DNA of 18,620 nucleotides, taken from the NCBI GenBank assembly GCA_026706225.1, contig JAPOZE010000159.1, positions 1 to 18,620 of the forward strand, written 5' to 3'. The stretch is from Acidobacteriota bacterium. Lineage in GTDB: Bacteria > Acidobacteriota > Terriglobia > Versatilivoradales > Versatilivoraceae. Below are positions 6,174 to 14,422 of this stretch, piece by piece; position 1 is the first letter of the stretch; every line of letters begins with the position of its first letter. The position numbers and the translations under genes are program-made. The notes beneath the pieces were generated by a model. The model worked only from the letters and a program-made list of their open reading frames with translations. It was not told the origin of the DNA and ran no database searches.

Positions 6174-8399
6174 ATGCACTTGATTCGTCCAATGATTGCC
6201 ATGGCGGGGCTGACCGGCCTGCTGGCGGCTACGCTGGCCTGCCGCGTCACGAACCCGAATGGCGCCCCCGATTCGGCGCAAGGGGCCATCCGGGCCGTGA
6301 ATCTGCTGCCCAACGCCAGCTTCGAGCTCCCCTTGGGCGAAGAGCCCCGCCAGCCCGGCAACTGGGGAGACATCCTCAACCCCCTCACCATCAACCTGGC
6401 CGCCAGCCACCAGCAGCCCGGGAACTGGCCGCCCCGAAGAGTGGCAGTCGAGGCGGTGGAGGGCGACCACGCCGCCCAGGTCACTCTGGACCCGGCCGGA
6501 GACGCCTTCGTGGGACATCTGACTTCGCCGGTGGTCCCGGTCCGGGGCGGCCAGGTCTACACCCTCTCGGCTTATGTGCGGAGCGAGGTTCCAGCCGCCT
6601 GGGTGAGGCTGTGCCTGTGGACCCGGCCGCTGGATTGGAGAAAGCCCGACCCGGCGGCTTCCGAAGGTCAATACCTGTCCTTTTCGGGCCCCGACGCCCA
6701 AAGTGAAGCCATGGAGGTATCCGGGGACTGGAAACGTTACCGGTTTACCTTCGTGGTGGAGCACCTGGTCTCAAATGGGGTGGTCGACCTGGTGGTTGGC
6801 GGCCAGGAGCCCGGCAGGGCCTGGGTGGACGCCGTTCAGCTCGAAGAGGGACCGCAGGCTTCCGAGTTCCGGACGCGTTATCCGGTGGAAGCGGTGCTGG
6901 CGGGACGCCGCCAGCCGCCCATGCTTCACCTGGTGGACGAGCCGCTGGAACTGGTTCTGGCCAGCTACAACAGCAGCGGGTCCCCCTGGAGCGGGGGAGT
7001 GAGGCTGAACGTCGAGACCCTGGAGGGAGCGGGCATCCTGGAAAGGCGCCTGCAGGAGCCGGTGCCGGCCGGGTATGAGGAACGCAAGTTGAGCTATCCC
7101 TTCGAGCGGGTTGGGGAGTTTCGCGCACGAGTTCGCTCCCGCTCGGGAGCGCCGATCGGGCTGGAGGACTACATCTTTGTGGTCCATCCGGTCATGCACC
7201 GCGATCTTCAGGCCGTGACCTATTCCCGCCGGGGGCGAGTCCACCAGCTTCCAGCGGAGCGGGTCTGGATTCCCTGGGGGGACCAGGAGGATTTCTTTGC
7301 CGATCCTCAAGCCAACCTGACGGTTACCCGGCAGGGGGCCATCTATGCCGGGCTCAAGGACGGGGTGGTGGCCGTCACCCGGGACGGGGGGCGCAGTTGG
7401 GAAATCATCCACGCCAGCAAGACGCTGCTGGCGGTGCTTCCCGACGGCGCCTTTCTCAACGCCACCCGCGAGCCGGGCGGGCTGAGGGTGTACCGCTCCG
7501 AGGACGAGGGGAGCACCTGGTCGGCATTGGGATTCATCCCGGTAACCGGCTCTCAGGCGGGTCCGGTGACTCAGATGAAGGACGGGACCCTGGTCTGGCC
7601 CATTGGCCATCCCCGCCCGGGAGTTCCCCACACGGTCTACGCCTATCGGTCCGAGGACGGCGGCCGGACCTGGTCGGAGGGCACCCCCATTGTTCCGGGA
7701 GGGGAACCCGCCCTCATTCAGCTCGATTCCGGGCGCCTGCTGGCGGTGGCCCGCCACAATCCCTCCCGAGCCCCGGGCGAGTGGGAGAAGTTCTACAGAA
7801 ACGAGTCCCCCTGGCGGCTCTGGCAGTGGGCCACCAGCTATTACGATCACCACCGCAACCGCTTGAGCTCCTACGAAAAGAACCTGCTGATGGCCGATTC
7901 CGACGATGGTGGCATCACCTGGAAGAACCCCCGGGCGGTGACCCACCTGCTGGACGAGATGCACGGGTCGGCCGTCCAGCTCCCCGACGGCCGCATTGTC
8001 CTGATGTACGTTCACCGCCTGCCGGCTCTGCACGGAGGCGAGCGGGCCAAGGTCAGCCGGGACGGAGGCTACACCTGGGAAGAGGAACTGTACTACCTCA
8101 ACACCGTGGCGGCTCCCAACTGGAAGGAAGTGTTGACCGCCCTCAAGGACGCCGACGGCGGGGTGTTCACCTTTGAGGAAAGCCGGCGGCGCAGCTTTCC
8201 AAAGGAGGGACAGACGCTCAAGGGCATGTGGTACATCAATGACCATGTGACCAAACCCGGGTATTCCGCCAGTTGTGTACTCCCCCCCGAACTGGCCGAC
8301 GGAAAGCCGGGCATGATCCTGTCCATCGTGGGGGAGCGCAAAGGAAAGTACCTCCCGGCCCGCATGCAGGCCATCCGCTGGAGACCGCTGCCGAGGTAG
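6174..8399 (+). CDS. lipoprotein BNR/sialidase-like protein with N-terminal carbohydrate-binding-like domain
   Basis: The product has 741 residues, and GGAG (6163-6166) lies 7 nt before ATG 6174. Residues 1-23 form a lipoprotein signal with TLAC (Cys23). Residues of about 41-230 begin NLLPNASFE and end AWVDAVQLEEG, typical of CBM4/9-like galactose-binding-fold domains. A beta-sandwich-like stretch follows (about 236-340). The rest is a sialidase-type propeller with five Asp-boxes (S/T-x-D-x-G-x-S/T-W): 402-409, 442-449, 493-500, 576-583 and 628-635. A clear FRIP arginine motif is not visible, so the glycan cleaved may not be sialic acid; related propellers act on other sugars. A basic, aromatic insert (about 536-570) separates boxes 3 and 4. 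It lies 74 nt after paralog 2 and presumably acts with it at the cell surface. Confidence 0.8.
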   Translation: MHLIRPMIAMAGLTGLLAATLACRVTNPNGAPDSAQGAIRAVNLLPNASFELPLGEEPRQPGNWGDILNPLTINLAASHQQPGNWPPRRVAVEAVEGDHAAQVTLDPAGDAFVGHLTSPVVPVRGGQVYTLSAYVRSEVPAAWVRLCLWTRPLDWRKPDPAASEGQYLSFSGPDAQSEAMEVSGDWKRYRFTFVVEHLVSNGVVDLVVGGQEPGRAWVDAVQLEEGPQASEFRTRYPVEAVLAGRRQPPMLHLVDEPLELVLASYNSSGSPWSGGVRLNVETLEGAGILERRLQEPVPAGYEERKLSYPFERVGEFRARVRSRSGAPIGLEDYIFVVHPVMHRDLQAVTYSRRGRVHQLPAERVWIPWGDQEDFFADPQANLTVTRQGAIYAGLKDGVVAVTRDGGRSWEIIHASKTLLAVLPDGAFLNATREPGGLRVYRSEDEGSTWSALGFIPVTGSQAGPVTQMKDGTLVWPIGHPRPGVPHTVYAYRSEDGGRTWSEGTPIVPGGEPALIQLDSGRLLAVARHNPSRAPGEWEKFYRNESPWRLWQWATSYYDHHRNRLSSYEKNLLMADSDDGGITWKNPRAVTHLLDEMHGSAVQLPDGRIVLMYVHRLPALHGGERAKVSRDGGYTWEEELYYLNTVAAPNWKEVLTALKDADGGVFTFEESRRRSFPKEGQTLKGMWYINDHVTKPGYSASCVLPPELADGKPGMILSIVGERKGKYLPARMQAIRWRPLPR

Positions 8400-8445
8400 G
8401 GTGACGCGGCCTTGGCCGGGATTAGAGAAAGGCGAAAGCAGGCTC

Positions 8446-9606
8446 ATGGGAGTCTTGTCAGGCTACAGGATCGTTGAATTCGCGGGCATCGGGCCGGCGC
8501 CGATGGCGGCCATGCTGCTGTCGGACATGGGTGCCGAGGTGCTGCGCATCGACCGCGTGGAGGAGTCCCACCTGGGGATACTCATGGAGCATCGCTACAA
8601 CCTGCTGTGCCGGGGCAGGCGATCGGTGGCCATCGACCTGAAACACGGGGAGGGCAGGGAGGTGGCGCTCAGGCTCATCGCCGGCAGTCACGCCCTGATC
8701 GAGGGATTCCGCCCCGGGGTGATGGAGCGCCTGGGGCTGGGGCCCGACGACTGCCTGGCCCGCAATCCCCGGCTGGTCTACGGGCGGGTGACCGGGTGGG
8801 GGCAGGAGGGCCCTCTGGCTCAGGCCGCCGGCCACGACATCAACTACATCGCCCTGACCGGGGCCCTGCACGGCATCGGAGAGCGGGACGGCCCGCCGGT
8901 GCCGCCCCTCAACCTGGTGGGGGATTTCGGCGGCGGCGGGGCCTACCTGGCCCTGGGCCTGGTGGCCGGAATGCTGGAAGCCAGGACTTCGGGCAAGGGG
9001 CAGGTGATCGACGCGGCCATGGTGGATGGCGCGGCCTCCCAGATGACCTATGTCTACGGCCTGCGGGCGGCCGGCCAGTGGACCGATGGCAGAGCCGACA
9101 ACACCCTGGACGGCGGTGCTCCCAACTACCGGGCATACCAGACCAGGGACGGAGAGTATATCGCCATCGGTCCGGTGGAACCCAAGTTCTGGGCCGGACT
9201 GCTGCAACGGATCGGAGCCGCGGAGGAAGATCTGCAGGAGTTGGAGGATCGGTCGAAGTGGCCGCGAATGTGCGAGCGCCTGGCCCAAATCCTTCGCACC
9301 CGGACCCGGGAAGAGTGGCGGCAGCTTCTGGAAGGCAGCGACGCCTGCTTCGCCCCGGTTCTCGACATGGGCGAGGCCCCCCGGCATCCCCACAACCGGG
9401 AGAGACAGACCTTCGTGGAGGTGGAGGGTGTGCCGCAGCCGGCGCCGGCGCCGCGCTTCAGCCGCACCCCCAGCCGCATCCAGCGCTCTCCGGCCAAGCC
9501 CGGCGAGCACACCCGGGAGGCCCTGAAGGATTGGGGCTTCAGCGAGGCGGAGCTGGACCGATTGCAGGAAGAGGGAGTGATCGGGCGGCGGCCGGGGAGG
9601 AAGTAG
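8446..9606 (+). CDS. alpha-methylacyl-CoA racemase-like family III CoA-transferase
   Basis: ATG 8446 gives 386 residues beginning MGVLSGYRIVEFAGIGPAP, the canonical start of the CaiB/BaiF family. The in-frame GTG at 8401 would add 15 atypical residues. The racemase catalytic set is present and in register with the Mycobacterium enzyme MCR (His126, Asp156, Glu241): here His130 in GHDINYI, Asp160 in LVGDFGGGG and Glu245 in GPVEPKFW. MVDGAASQM (192-200) is also typical. The expected reaction is epimerisation of 2-methylacyl-CoA thioesters, as in branched-chain fatty acid or sterol side-chain breakdown, in the cytoplasm. It is the only CoA enzyme in the window and follows the sialidase-like gene by 46 nt, so it may simply share the transcript. 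A true CoA-transferase role is less likely given the His/Asp/Glu set. Confidence 0.85.
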   Translation: MGVLSGYRIVEFAGIGPAPMAAMLLSDMGAEVLRIDRVEESHLGILMEHRYNLLCRGRRSVAIDLKHGEGREVALRLIAGSHALIEGFRPGVMERLGLGPDDCLARNPRLVYGRVTGWGQEGPLAQAAGHDINYIALTGALHGIGERDGPPVPPLNLVGDFGGGGAYLALGLVAGMLEARTSGKGQVIDAAMVDGAASQMTYVYGLRAAGQWTDGRADNTLDGGAPNYRAYQTRDGEYIAIGPVEPKFWAGLLQRIGAAEEDLQELEDRSKWPRMCERLAQILRTRTREEWRQLLEGSDACFAPVLDMGEAPRHPHNRERQTFVEVEGVPQPAPAPRFSRTPSRIQRSPAKPGEHTREALKDWGFSEAELDRLQEEGVIGRRPGRK

Positions 9607-9630
9607 GCGGCCTCTTGCGAATAGCGAAAA

Positions 9631-9669
9631 GAGTTATCCACGAAGGAACACGAAGAACGACGAAGGGCC
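9631..9669 (+). repeat. dispersed GAGTTATCCACGAAG repeat, plus-strand copy
   Basis: The element starts GAGTTATCCACGAAG and continues with short ACGAAG-type phrases to CGAAGGGCC. A diverged copy in the opposite orientation lies at 11412-11451, so the pair brackets the enolase gene. The first 15 nt and the last 10 nt are identical between copies. It lies in the convergent gap between the racemase and enolase genes and codes for nothing evident. Confidence 0.7.
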
Positions 9670-9700
9670 GCGAAGCGGGACGGATCTGACGCATCGGGAC

Positions 9701-9789
9701 GGGCTACGGCCTGGAAACCGGCGCGCGTGCCCTTGAGCGGCAAGAGGGATGGGAGGAGGTCCTCCCGGGAGCGCGGGCGTCCCGCCCGC
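9701..9789 (+). repeat. 90-bp GC-rich repeat module ending in a 17-nt hairpin
   Basis: This stretch aligns along its length with 16777-16866 and 16986-17075, with scattered substitutions and a small indel. It ends in CCCGGGAGC followed by GCGGGCG-TCC-CGCCCGC (9773-9789), a perfect 7-bp stem with a 3-nt loop. It sits between two convergent genes, where the hairpin might also help end transcription. With the neighbouring repeat it fills most of the 265-nt gap 9607-9871; the remaining 9790-9871 shows nothing recognisable. Confidence 0.8.
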
Positions 9790-9871
9790 CCTTGTCCGGG
9801 CGTCGGCCACGACGAGCGTCCTTATCCTTTCTCCGAAGACTGTTCCGAAGCCAAACCCAGTCTGGAGTGTC

Positions 9872-11209
<1,338 letters not shown>

Positions 11210-11240
11210 CTAACCCAGGAAGGCTCCCCTGTGCACTTGT

Positions 11241-11272
11241 GCGGGCGGGACGCCCGCGCTCCCGGGTGGGAG
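11241..11272 (-). repeat. REP-like hairpin repeat, minus-orientation copy
   Basis: GCGGGCG-GGA-CGCCCGC (11241-11257) followed by GCTCCCGGGTGGGAG is the reverse complement of the end of the 90-bp module seen at 9701-9789. It lies in the upstream region of enolase, 88 nt from its start, immediately beside a long palindrome. Since enolase and the next gene diverge here, a terminator role is unlikely. Confidence 0.75.
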
Positions 11273-11276
11273 GAGC

Positions 11277-11350
11277 AGGGGACGTTGTTGAATTACTGGA
11301 ATAACTTGGATCCCCGGTACCTGAATTCCAGTAATTCAACAACGTCCCCT
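11277..11350. repeat. 26-bp perfect inverted repeat, MITE- or REP-like
   Basis: The arms 11277-11302 and 11325-11350 are exact reverse complements over 26 bp, each containing GTTGTTGAATTACTGGAA, around a 22-nt spacer. The arms are noticeably more AT-rich than the surroundings. The element lies between divergent genes, abuts the hairpin repeat at 11241-11272, and has no coding content. This fits a non-autonomous mobile palindrome of the kind mobilised by IS200/TnpA-REP-type transposases; no transposase gene is present in the window. No second copy is seen here. Confidence 0.75.
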
Positions 11351-11411
11351 TTGCGCTCTGGCCGTTCCGACCCTTGGCGGATCCCCTCCGATCCTCCTTC
11401 AACCCCTTAGT

Positions 11412-11451
11412 GGCCCTTCGTTGTCCTTACGTGTGACTTCGTGGATAACTC
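11412..11451 (-). repeat. dispersed GAGTTATCCACGAAG repeat, minus-strand copy
   Basis: Read on the minus strand this is GAGTTATCCACGAAG, then a diverged middle, then ACGAAGGGCC, matching 9631-9669 in inverted orientation. It is one nucleotide longer in the middle. In the 434-nt gap 11153-11586 the order is enolase leader, hairpin repeat, palindrome, this repeat, then a hairpin close to the next gene. Confidence 0.7.
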
Positions 11452-11466
11452 TGTTTTTCCTGACTG

Positions 11467-11508
11467 CGGGACCGGCGCCCCGCCCCGCCCGGGTTTGCGC
11501 CGGTTCCG
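11467..11508 (+). other. long leader hairpin upstream of the decarboxylase-like gene
   Basis: Positions 11467-11478 pair with 11497-11508 over 12 bp, including ACCGGCGC/GCGCCGGT and one G-T wobble. The loop is 18 nt, rich in C and G. The hairpin ends 78 nt before ATG 11587 and could lie in the 5' leader or flank the promoter. No T-run follows. It may be regulatory or another repeat remnant. Confidence 0.4.
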
Positions 11509-11586
11509 AAGGATGGGATAAGATCCGGCCCTCGAAGGTCCGCCAACATCATGCCCTGAAACGACTTCCTTCCGCAGGAGCCAGCC

Positions 11587-12327
11587 ATGACGATTCCCAT
11601 GGATCAAATCACCAGCATGCCGGCCTTTTCTCCCTACTATCCCCCGCCCCCGGTGCGCTATCGCAACGCCCGCTTTCAGTTCGTGTTCTTCCGGGCAGAT
11701 ACCGCCGCCGTGGACCGCGTGCTCCCCGCCTGCCTGGAACCGGCCGAGGACGGCACCTGCGTGGCCATCGGCATCTCGATCCCCTGGGCTTCCAGCTACG
11801 GGGCCTTCGACGAGAGCGTGCTGACGGTCAAGTGTACCTTCCGGGGAGAAACCGGGTATTTTGCTCCGGTGGCCTTCCTGAATTCCCGCTCCAGCATCCC
11901 GGCGGGACGCGAGATCTACGGCACCCCCAAGGTGTTTGCGGAATTCGAGTGCGGCATGGATGAACGGGTGGCTTTCACCGATACCCGCCTGGCGGGGGCC
12001 TCGGTGCTGGCCATCCGTTCCACCTTCCACCGGGAGGCCCGGGTGGAGGAGCTGCCCAACCTCACGCCCTCCTGGCGGCTCAAGGCGATTCCCCGGGTGG
12101 ACGGCCGCGGGGCCGACGTGCTCCAGCTTATCGACGGCGCCAAGGTGACCTCCGACGTGGACGTGCACATCTGCAGGGCCGGGGATGGGGTGATCCAGTG
12201 CGACCCCTCGCCCACTTACAACCTGGCCGACTTCAGGCCGCTGGAGTACTACGGCGCCTACTACCTGGAGCAGGATTACACCGAGGGGTACGGAGAGGTG
12301 GTCCACGACTTCCTGAATCCCGCCTGA
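11587..12327 (+). CDS. acetoacetate decarboxylase superfamily protein
   Basis: The product has 246 residues, and GCAGGAG (11574-11580) lies 6 nt before ATG 11587. The family's active-site positions match Clostridium acetobutylicum ADC even in numbering: Arg29, Glu76 (AFDES) and the Schiff-base Lys115 in GREIYGTPKVFAEF. The adjacent Lys116, which lowers the pKa of Lys115 in true ADC, is Val116 here. A Schiff-base enzyme is therefore supported, but acetoacetate decarboxylation is not assured; other superfamily members act as aldolase-dehydratases or cyclases on oxo-acids. The product is cytoplasmic. It begins the second plus-strand block and is separated from the oxidoreductase gene by 70 nt containing a strong hairpin. 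Confidence 0.85.
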   Translation: MTIPMDQITSMPAFSPYYPPPPVRYRNARFQFVFFRADTAAVDRVLPACLEPAEDGTCVAIGISIPWASSYGAFDESVLTVKCTFRGETGYFAPVAFLNSRSSIPAGREIYGTPKVFAEFECGMDERVAFTDTRLAGASVLAIRSTFHREARVEELPNLTPSWRLKAIPRVDGRGADVLQLIDGAKVTSDVDVHICRAGDGVIQCDPSPTYNLADFRPLEYYGAYYLEQDYTEGYGEVVHDFLNPA

Positions 12328-12337
12328 AGCCTAAACG

Positions 12338-12380
12338 GGCCGGTCATGCCAGCGAGGGACGGTAACCGGCATCACCGGCC
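12338..12380 (+). other. strong stem-loop between the decarboxylase-like and oxidoreductase genes
   Basis: GGCCGGTCATGCC (12338-12350) pairs with GGCATCACCGGCC (12368-12380): 12 of 13 pairs match, with one internal C-C mismatch, around a 17-nt loop. It begins 11 nt after the upstream stop codon and ends 17 nt before the next ATG (12398). There is no T-run. It could be a Rho-independent-like terminator, an attenuator, or a processing or stability element that sets different expression of the two genes. Confidence 0.5.
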
Positions 12381-12397
12381 AGGCCGAGCAACCGAAT

Positions 12398-13522
12398 ATG
12401 GAACCAGTGAAGTTGGCGGTGGTGGGCGCCGGTCTGATCGGCAGCAAGCACGCCCGGCTGGTCCACGGGCAGGCGGAGTGCTCCCTGGTCGGGATCTGCG
12501 ATTCGGATCCCGGGCGCCGGTCGGTGGCCGAGGAGCTCGAAGTCCCCTTTTACCGGGACCTTTCCGATCTGCTGGAGAAGCAGCAGCCCGAGGGGGCCAT
12601 TGTGGCCACGCCCAGCGGAACCCACCTGGCCGTGGCCCAGGTCTGCGCCGGGAAGGGCGTCGACCTGCTGATCGAGAAGCCCGTTGCCGACACACTGCCC
12701 GCTGCCCGGAGCATCGTGGAGGTGGCCGCTGCAGCCGACAGCCGGATCCTGGTAGGCCAACACCGGCGCCACAATCCGTTGATCGGGGAAGCCCGCTCTC
12801 TGGTTCGAGGCGGTGCGCTGGGGCGGCTGATTGCCGCATCGATGATGTGGGCCCTGCTGAAGCCGGCAGACTATTTCCAGGTGGATTGGCGTTGCCGGCG
12901 TCCGCAGGGCGGTCCCATCCTGATCAACCTCATTCACGAGCTGGACATTCTGCGCTACATCTGCGGCGAGATTCGCCAGGTGTATGCCCAATCGGCCTCC
13001 ATGGCCCGCGGGTTGGAGGTCGAGGACACCCTGAGCATCACGCTTTCCTTTGCCGATGGCGCCCTGGGCTCCATCATCGCCTCCGACGCCACACCCTCGC
13101 CCTGGTCCTACGAAATCTCCAGCGGAGAGAACCCCTACTATTTTCACACCAGCCAAAACTGCTATCATTTTCTGGGCTCGGAGGGGGCCCTGGCCTTTCC
13201 CCGGATGGAGCTGTGGCGCTACGGGGACCCGTCCGGGGCCGGCTGGCAACATCCCTTGAGCCGGACTCGCCAAGAGGTGGCCCCGGCGGACCCGCTGGTC
13301 CTGCAACTGCAGCACTTTTGCCGGGTGGTCCGGGGCCATGAACCCCCGCTGGTGGACGGGGCTGACGGCGCCCGCACGCTGGCGGTCGCTCTGGCGGTCC
13401 AGCAATCCATCGACCGGCAGGCTCCCGTCCTGCTGGCTGAAGAGGACGCCTCCGGGGGCGGGTTTGCCGACTCGGCCCAGGGGGCGGGAGCCAAGCCTCC
13501 CGAGACGAATTCATGCAACTGA
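12398..13522 (+). CDS. Gfo/Idh/MocA-family NAD(P)-dependent oxidoreductase
   Basis: The product has 374 residues and is cytoplasmic. The Rossmann dinucleotide motif VVGAGLIGSKH (8-18), the acidic residue in ICDSD (33-37), ATPSGTH (70-76) and the signature EKP (93-95; Lys94 catalytic) are all present. The C-terminal domain contains GGPILINLIHELD (171-183) with His180, the usual acid-base residue. The family oxidises or reduces sugars, inositols and sugar derivatives. No substrate can be read from the sequence. The last 20 or so residues are glycine- and alanine-rich and not conserved in the family. There is no strong ribosome-binding site; the hairpin ending at 12380 lies immediately upstream. 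Its 3' end overlaps the following dioxygenase gene by 10 nt in another frame, which suggests translational coupling. Confidence 0.92.
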   Translation: MEPVKLAVVGAGLIGSKHARLVHGQAECSLVGICDSDPGRRSVAEELEVPFYRDLSDLLEKQQPEGAIVATPSGTHLAVAQVCAGKGVDLLIEKPVADTLPAARSIVEVAAAADSRILVGQHRRHNPLIGEARSLVRGGALGRLIAASMMWALLKPADYFQVDWRCRRPQGGPILINLIHELDILRYICGEIRQVYAQSASMARGLEVEDTLSITLSFADGALGSIIASDATPSPWSYEISSGENPYYFHTSQNCYHFLGSEGALAFPRMELWRYGDPSGAGWQHPLSRTRQEVAPADPLVLQLQHFCRVVRGHEPPLVDGADGARTLAVALAVQQSIDRQAPVLLAEEDASGGGFADSAQGAGAKPPETNSCN

Positions 13523-14301
13523 CCCGGAGCCAGATCGAAGAGTTCAACGACCGCGGCTACCTGTTTTTTCCGGGCTTGCTGGACGGCCGCGAGGCTTCCT
13601 CCCTGCAGCAGGCGATGCCCGAGATTCTCAGCCGACCGGGACCGGAAGTCGTTCCCGAGAAGGACAACCCCCGGGCCGCCCGGCTGGTCTTCGGCGCCCA
13701 CCTCTACTCCGAGCCCTTCCGGCGGCTGTCACTGTTGCCGCGGTTGCTGGGTCCGGCGCAGCAGTTGCTGAAGGAAGAGGTCTACCTGCATCAGAGCCGC
13801 ATCAACCCCAAGCCGGGACTGGCGGGAGGGGCTTCCTGGGACTGGCACCAGGACTACGGAGCCTGGCACGTGGTGGACGGCATGCCGGAACCTCGCTGCC
13901 TGATGGTGGCCGTTTTCATTGACGACTGCACCCCGGTCAACTCACCCCTGCTGGTGGTGCCGGGTTCCCATCGGGACGGGTTTCTGGACTCGATCCAGCT
14001 CCACCGGGACGCCAAGGGGTATTCCCTCTACCACATCGATGAGGACACCTTTCGCCGGCTGGCCGAGGAGAACGGGATCGAGGCCCTGATCGGTCCGGCC
14101 GGATCGGTCTGCTTCTGCCACAGCATCGTGGTCCACGGTTCGGCCAACAACGTCTCGCCCTGGCGGCGGGCCATCATGTACCTGATTTACAATGCCGTCA
14201 GCAACGCCTGCACCGGCACCGAACGGCCCTGGTTCCAGAACCACCGGGATTTCACACCCCTGCGGCCCATCGAGGACGACAGCCTCAGGCAGTGGCGTTG
14301 A
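13513..14301 (+). CDS. PhyH-family Fe(II)/2-oxoglutarate dioxygenase, EctD-like
   Basis: The product has 262 residues and starts inside the end of the oxidoreductase gene. The iron triad is His112 and Asp114 (WHQDYG) and His208 (VVHGSANNVSP); Arg218 or Arg219 would bind 2-oxoglutarate. The segment WHQDYGAWHVVDGMPEPR closely follows the ectoine hydroxylase signature WHSDFETWHxEDGMPxMR. The later HGSxxN(V/I)(S/T)P...YNxVxN and the RPWFQNHRDFTPL tail also match that subgroup. It is about 40 residues shorter than typical EctD, mainly at the N terminus. Hydroxylation of a small zwitterion such as ectoine or proline is plausible; no ectoine synthesis genes are in the window. Coupling to the Gfo/Idh/MocA gene could instead point to a hydroxylated intermediate passed between the two enzymes. 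Confidence 0.85.
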   Translation: MQLTRSQIEEFNDRGYLFFPGLLDGREASSLQQAMPEILSRPGPEVVPEKDNPRAARLVFGAHLYSEPFRRLSLLPRLLGPAQQLLKEEVYLHQSRINPKPGLAGGASWDWHQDYGAWHVVDGMPEPRCLMVAVFIDDCTPVNSPLLVVPGSHRDGFLDSIQLHRDAKGYSLYHIDEDTFRRLAEENGIEALIGPAGSVCFCHSIVVHGSANNVSPWRRAIMYLIYNAVSNACTGTERPWFQNHRDFTPLRPIEDDSLRQWR

Positions 14302-14422
14302 AGGGGCTTCCCACGGGTGCTGCCTCGGTTGAAGATCGCTCGGGATTCGGACCTGGAAGCTGCAGCCCCCTGCGGCCCGGCTTTAACCGGCGGAGCAGCT
14401 TCTCACTGACCTGGAGGAGTGA

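Noticed and set aside
6771..8447. Long open frame on the minus strand opposite the sialidase-like gene
   Set aside because: The plus-strand frame has five Asp-boxes and a lipoprotein signal. The antisense translation is featureless.
9836..9860. Terminator for enolase from GACTG/CAGTC on the minus strand
   Set aside because: The stem is only five pairs and no T-tract follows.
11495..11524. TTGCGC and TAAGAT, 18 nt apart, as a promoter for the decarboxylase-like gene
   Set aside because: The first box matches consensus at only three of six positions, and it overlaps a hairpin arm. It is too weak to list.
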